Positions 22,955-26,157 of a stretch of 26,157 nt of DNA are shown in pieces. This DNA is from a virus. The notes under the pieces are model-generated. The model had not been told where the DNA came from. It saw only the letters and a program-made list of their open reading frames with translations, and ran no database searches. The number at the start of each line of letters is the position of its first letter. Position 1 is the first letter of the stretch. The translations under genes and the position numbers were made by a program. The stretch is from IMG/VR virus record IMGVR_UViG_3300044904_000297, positions 1-26,157 of that record; one strand, 5' to 3'.

Positions 22955-23353
22955 ATGTTTCAGCTTTCCGCCCCTTATCCGCTGCTTCAGACTACCACGC
23001 TTTTGTCCAATCCGCAGTTTAGCGACCAAGAGGGGCTTACTGCGTCCGTAACTCGCAAGACAGCAATGGACGGCACACGATACACCTACGTCAAGCGAAA
23101 GAACAACCGACGAAAATTAAAATGGTCGTTTAGACTTACTCGTAACAAGGCCCTTGAACTAAGGACCTTTATCTATGCCTACTTCGCCTCGTATGTAAAA
23201 ATCATCGACCATAATGGCCGGGTGTGGATTGGTAATTTCACAAACAATCCTTTTGAGTTTGACACGCCCGAGCGGGCTGCCCCTGCGATCAGCCCCATGC
23301 CGCGCGGTGAAGTGCAGACAATAGATTTAGATTTTGAGGGAGTCGAGCGATGA
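22955..23353 (+). CDS. Minor tail protein (132 residues), related to the end of the preceding protein
   Basis: The product is basic in its middle (YVKRKNNRRKLKWSFRL) with LRTFIYAYFASYVKIIDHNGRVWIGNFTNNP, followed by EVQTIDLDFEG. This strand-helix-strand order (aromatic/basic stretch, F...Y...G.W.G...NP, F.FEG-like end) parallels the C-terminal domain of the upstream 592-residue protein, so both may share a fold. The A/T-rich gap 22932-22954 has no clear Shine-Dalgarno. The stop overlaps the hub gene start (ATGA). A role at the tail tip is inferred from position. Confidence 0.6.
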   Translation: MFQLSAPYPLLQTTTLLSNPQFSDQEGLTASVTRKTAMDGTRYTYVKRKNNRRKLKWSFRLTRNKALELRTFIYAYFASYVKIIDHNGRVWIGNFTNNPFEFDTPERAAPAISPMPRGEVQTIDLDFEGVER

Positions 23354-26157
23354 GGAACATTTCCCAGGCGGGCTTAACAAAACTGGCACAGCGCCACGGC
23401 AACGAATCAATAATTATTATCGAGGTAGATTGGGTTGCCGGAAGCACCTCGGCATATGCGGATCGGACCGTGGGATCGATTCCCGGCCGAATCGTCGAGC
23501 TTGGGGATTTAGACAATATTATTAATGTCAGCAATTCCAGCGGTTCGCAGGAACTTTCCCTCATATTGGACGACACAGACGGCACAATAAAGGCCATCTT
23601 CGACGCACACGACATCCACAAGCGGACAGCGCGAGTTTATCAGTATTTTAGCGGCCTTGATCTCACTGATAAATTTCTGCTATTTAGCGGTAAAGTCTCG
23701 TCACCGATCGTCTGGAACGAACGCGACCGCACCTTTAGCTTCACCATTCTTTCGCAACTGGAAGACAAAGAGATCGGCTTTAGCGCGGAAGAAGGCCAAT
23801 TCCCATACCTGCCGGCAGACATGGTTGGCAAGGCCTGGCCCATGATCTTCGGCAAGGTGATGAACTGCCCCACACTGCAAGTCAATAAGGCCGTGACCGG
23901 CACCACTCTGACCGGCGCTGGCATTCTCAGCGGCCTCGATCTCTGGGCAAAGCTGCCCGATGGTGCCGACGATTCGGCATATTTTTCAAGCCTGCTTCAG
24001 ATGGTGGTGCAGATTAACCATCTTAAAAAGGCCAAGGACTGCTGGGCACCATTTGGCCACCAGCCAATAGATGCTGTGAAAGCTGCCGATATCCAGAAAC
24101 AAATCGACACCTTGCAGCAACAAATGATTGAGGCCGCCGCAAACCGCAGTAAGCAACAAGCCTGCGCCCTTGCACGTCGGCAGCAACAGATCGACGATGC
24201 CAACTCCCAAGGACTAGGTGCCAACCCGATCAACATCCTCGGCGGAGAGGATTTTCCCCAAGGCCGCACCGTTACCATCAATATTGGCGGCGGCCTTTTT
24301 ACTGGCCACTTTGCAGGTAATTTATTTTACGTGGATAGTCGTCAACACCCCGCCGATGATGCAACGGCCGTCAGCGCCTATGCAAGTAAGACGCAAGAAC
24401 CGGCGGTTTGCGCAGATGTCACTCAGCGAACTTACTACCGATACGAGACAAAAGTACCAAAGGGCTGCGGCAATGACAACGGTATTATGGGAGGCGAGTA
24501 CGTCATTGACGAAGGTGTCTTAATTACCACGAGGGACGCCACAGTTAGCGAGATGGACACCGAGCCTGTCGCGCAACAGTTCTGGACCGACGCCGGGGCT
24601 ACGGTCACAGTTGCCGAGGACGAACCCATCACCTATATCATTTCCATTGTGCCCGGCACGGTGCTGGCAGTAAAAGCCTACAAGCAACTTTCCGGCGAGC
24701 GCAGGCTGGTGGACGTGCCCACCAACCTTTACACGATCGCAACAAAGACTTATGGCACCGTCACTGCCGTTCAAGTCACGGTTGCCAAGCCGCTTAGTTC
24801 CATTACGGATCAAGGCTGGAGCGACGATCTGTATGTGACCTTCGAGTCCAACGTCGGCCCCGACATTGTGGAAATTCTCAAGTATATCATCGCAAATTAT
24901 ACGGACTTGACCTGGGATATAGATTCCTTTGACTATGTTCAAGAGAAACTCCAGCCATTTCCAGCGAATTTTCCTATTTTAGAAAGGAAGAACACGCTTG
25001 AAGTGCTGCAAGAGATTGCCTTTCAGGCACGCTCAGCTATCTGGATAAGCAACGGTGTGTTCTATTTGAAATATCTGCCAGAAGAACCAACGTCGGTCGA
25101 TGCAATCACTATAAGCGACATTGACGCCGAAAAAGGCATTGAGGTGGAATTGACCAGTACGGAAGACATTGTGACAAAGATGGTGATAAAATGGCGGCTG
25201 AGTTTGGCCGCACTCTCGGACCGGTCGAAAGAGACCAACGAAAAGTCGATCATATTGCGCAACAATGTAGCCAGGTACGGCACGCAGGAACAGGAGTATG
25301 ATTTCTACATCTACAATCAGCCTGACATTATATATAAGTGTGCGACGTTCTGGCTAATTCGCAAGTCAAACACCTGGAAAAGGATCAAGTTCAAGACCTT
25401 CTTGAACAAGCTGAATCTGGAAACGTTCGACGCCGTGATGTTGGATTTTGCTGATCCTTACGTAGCCAATGGTAGTATTACAGCGATTGTCGAGAAGGCC
25501 AATTACAACTCAGCTGAGAATTGTGTGGATTTCGAGTGCCTGCTGCCAGTAGCAGCGGGCACAATGGAAAAGTATCGTTTCTTCTGGCCGGCGGCTTTGC
25601 CACCTACGGACACCTGGCCACCGGCAAACGAGATTGCAGCCGGAAACGGCGGGGGCGGCGGCATCGGCGCTGGGGCAGTTGGCGATCTGCCCGTAGGCGG
25701 CACGGCAACCATTCCCGAAGGCGGAGTGATTTTTGTGGGCGGTCCGAATATCGTCTTCCGTTCGCAAAGTGATCGTGGCGACCGCACCCCGACCGATGTT
25801 GGTTTCACGCCTCAGTCTGTTGTAGACACCGCGACATACATAAATTTATCGCCTGGTTCCCGACCACGACTGAACCTGCGTATCTATCCCCGGCGCAGCC
25901 TGCCTGCTATTCCTCTGAAAAAACCGGAAGGCAGTGTCTTTACTGTCGACCTCCACAACACTAAAATTCTCGACACCTCTGGCGCGGAAACGAAGGTGGG
26001 AACTCTATCGGACGTTCTGGCATTTGGCCCGGATTATTTAGGTCTCCGCTCCGACGTTTCCATCGAAGATGGAACCAACGGTGAGCATGAGTTCGACTTC
26101 CAATACGATGAAGAAAGTGGCAAGTTCGGCGCGGGAACAGCATTTTTACAAGATTGA
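23350..26157 (+). CDS. Tail tip / hub protein (935 residues)
   Basis: The stop codon is the final base of the window, so the gene is complete. The first 180 residues (IIIIEVDWVAGSTSAYADRTV, GRIVELGDLDNIINVSNSSGSQELSLILDD, FSGKVSSPIVWNERDRTFSFTILSQLEDKE) look like the N-terminal hub domain of tail-tip proteins of the J/gp27 type (DUF2163-like pattern). A helix-rich insert lies at 243-285. The middle (about 490-740) carries EILKYIIANYTDLTWDI and LEVLQEIAFQARSAIWISNG, common to hub proteins. A Gly-rich linker (766-784) leads to a separate C-terminal domain (about 785-935) with many beta strands, perhaps a fibre attachment or receptor-binding domain. Confidence 0.8.
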   Translation: MRNISQAGLTKLAQRHGNESIIIIEVDWVAGSTSAYADRTVGSIPGRIVELGDLDNIINVSNSSGSQELSLILDDTDGTIKAIFDAHDIHKRTARVYQYFSGLDLTDKFLLFSGKVSSPIVWNERDRTFSFTILSQLEDKEIGFSAEEGQFPYLPADMVGKAWPMIFGKVMNCPTLQVNKAVTGTTLTGAGILSGLDLWAKLPDGADDSAYFSSLLQMVVQINHLKKAKDCWAPFGHQPIDAVKAADIQKQIDTLQQQMIEAAANRSKQQACALARRQQQIDDANSQGLGANPINILGGEDFPQGRTVTINIGGGLFTGHFAGNLFYVDSRQHPADDATAVSAYASKTQEPAVCADVTQRTYYRYETKVPKGCGNDNGIMGGEYVIDEGVLITTRDATVSEMDTEPVAQQFWTDAGATVTVAEDEPITYIISIVPGTVLAVKAYKQLSGERRLVDVPTNLYTIATKTYGTVTAVQVTVAKPLSSITDQGWSDDLYVTFESNVGPDIVEILKYIIANYTDLTWDIDSFDYVQEKLQPFPANFPILERKNTLEVLQEIAFQARSAIWISNGVFYLKYLPEEPTSVDAITISDIDAEKGIEVELTSTEDIVTKMVIKWRLSLAALSDRSKETNEKSIILRNNVARYGTQEQEYDFYIYNQPDIIYKCATFWLIRKSNTWKRIKFKTFLNKLNLETFDAVMLDFADPYVANGSITAIVEKANYNSAENCVDFECLLPVAAGTMEKYRFFWPAALPPTDTWPPANEIAAGNGGGGGIGAGAVGDLPVGGTATIPEGGVIFVGGPNIVFRSQSDRGDRTPTDVGFTPQSVVDTATYINLSPGSRPRLNLRIYPRRSLPAIPLKKPEGSVFTVDLHNTKILDTSGAETKVGTLSDVLAFGPDYLGLRSDVSIEDGTNGEHEFDFQYDEESGKFGAGTAFLQD

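Noticed and set aside
1-26157. CRISPR array, tRNA or rRNA genes, insertion sequences
   Set aside because: No regularly spaced DNA repeats, no cloverleaf-like sequence noticed and no transposase ORF were seen while reading both strands; a dedicated scan was not possible.

Overview
The window is a contiguous late (structural) region of a tailed double-stranded DNA bacteriophage or prophage. Every gene I can support is on the + strand. Gene order is that of a siphovirus: terminase large subunit, portal, scaffold, P22-like coat, neck and tail-completion proteins, tail tube, frameshifted tail-assembly chaperones, a 1249-residue tape measure, tail-tip and receptor-binding proteins, and a hub. The host is probably a planctomycete or a relative. 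That is an inference from protein style: a NWGGGSC papain-like peptidase, an anchored thioredoxin-like protein, a beta-rich module next to the portal, and a tail repeat protein built on an LSAE.TL.L.Q pattern. I could not test it by search.

Layout. 1-332: two tiny overlapping ORFs; the first resembles only the extreme N-terminus of AbiEii-type nucleotidyltransferase toxins. 333-651: no gene, but a strong imperfect hairpin. 652-810: a 52-residue phage protein. 885-3433: an accessory or lysis-like cassette of two unrelated papain-like cysteine proteins, an exported membrane-anchored thioredoxin-like protein, a membrane protein and an 83-residue protein. 3440-6906: GpA-type terminase and DUF4055-like portal. 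6908-8026: a decoration-like protein and a connector. 8112-10418: scaffold and coat. 10488-11742: a TM plus coiled-coil protein and two neck or tail-completion proteins. 11770-13824: tail tube, gpG/gpGT and a gp10-like protein. 13830-17579: tape measure. 17605-23353: tail-tip and fibre region with three tandem paralogous lectin-like proteins, a repeat protein and a small minor tail protein. 23350-26157: hub or tip protein, ending at its stop codon on the last base.

The genes are tightly packed, with many ATGA, TGATG or TAATG overlaps, so they are probably co-transcribed and translationally coupled. The clearest breaks are after the coat gene, which carries a perfect 11-bp hairpin, and after the tail-tube gene, a 108-nt gap with a weaker hairpin. 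Both follow the most abundant virion proteins.

Most notable points: (i) a hidden -1 frame ORF that makes a gpGT fusion; (ii) a short peptide shared by the N-termini of scaffold and coat, written with different synonymous codons in each; (iii) a tandem triplication of receptor-binding-type genes; (iv) a 592-residue tail protein with two internal repeat families; (v) the twin-papain plus thioredoxin-like cassette beside the terminase. I found no recognisable small terminase, prohead protease, integrase or replication gene.
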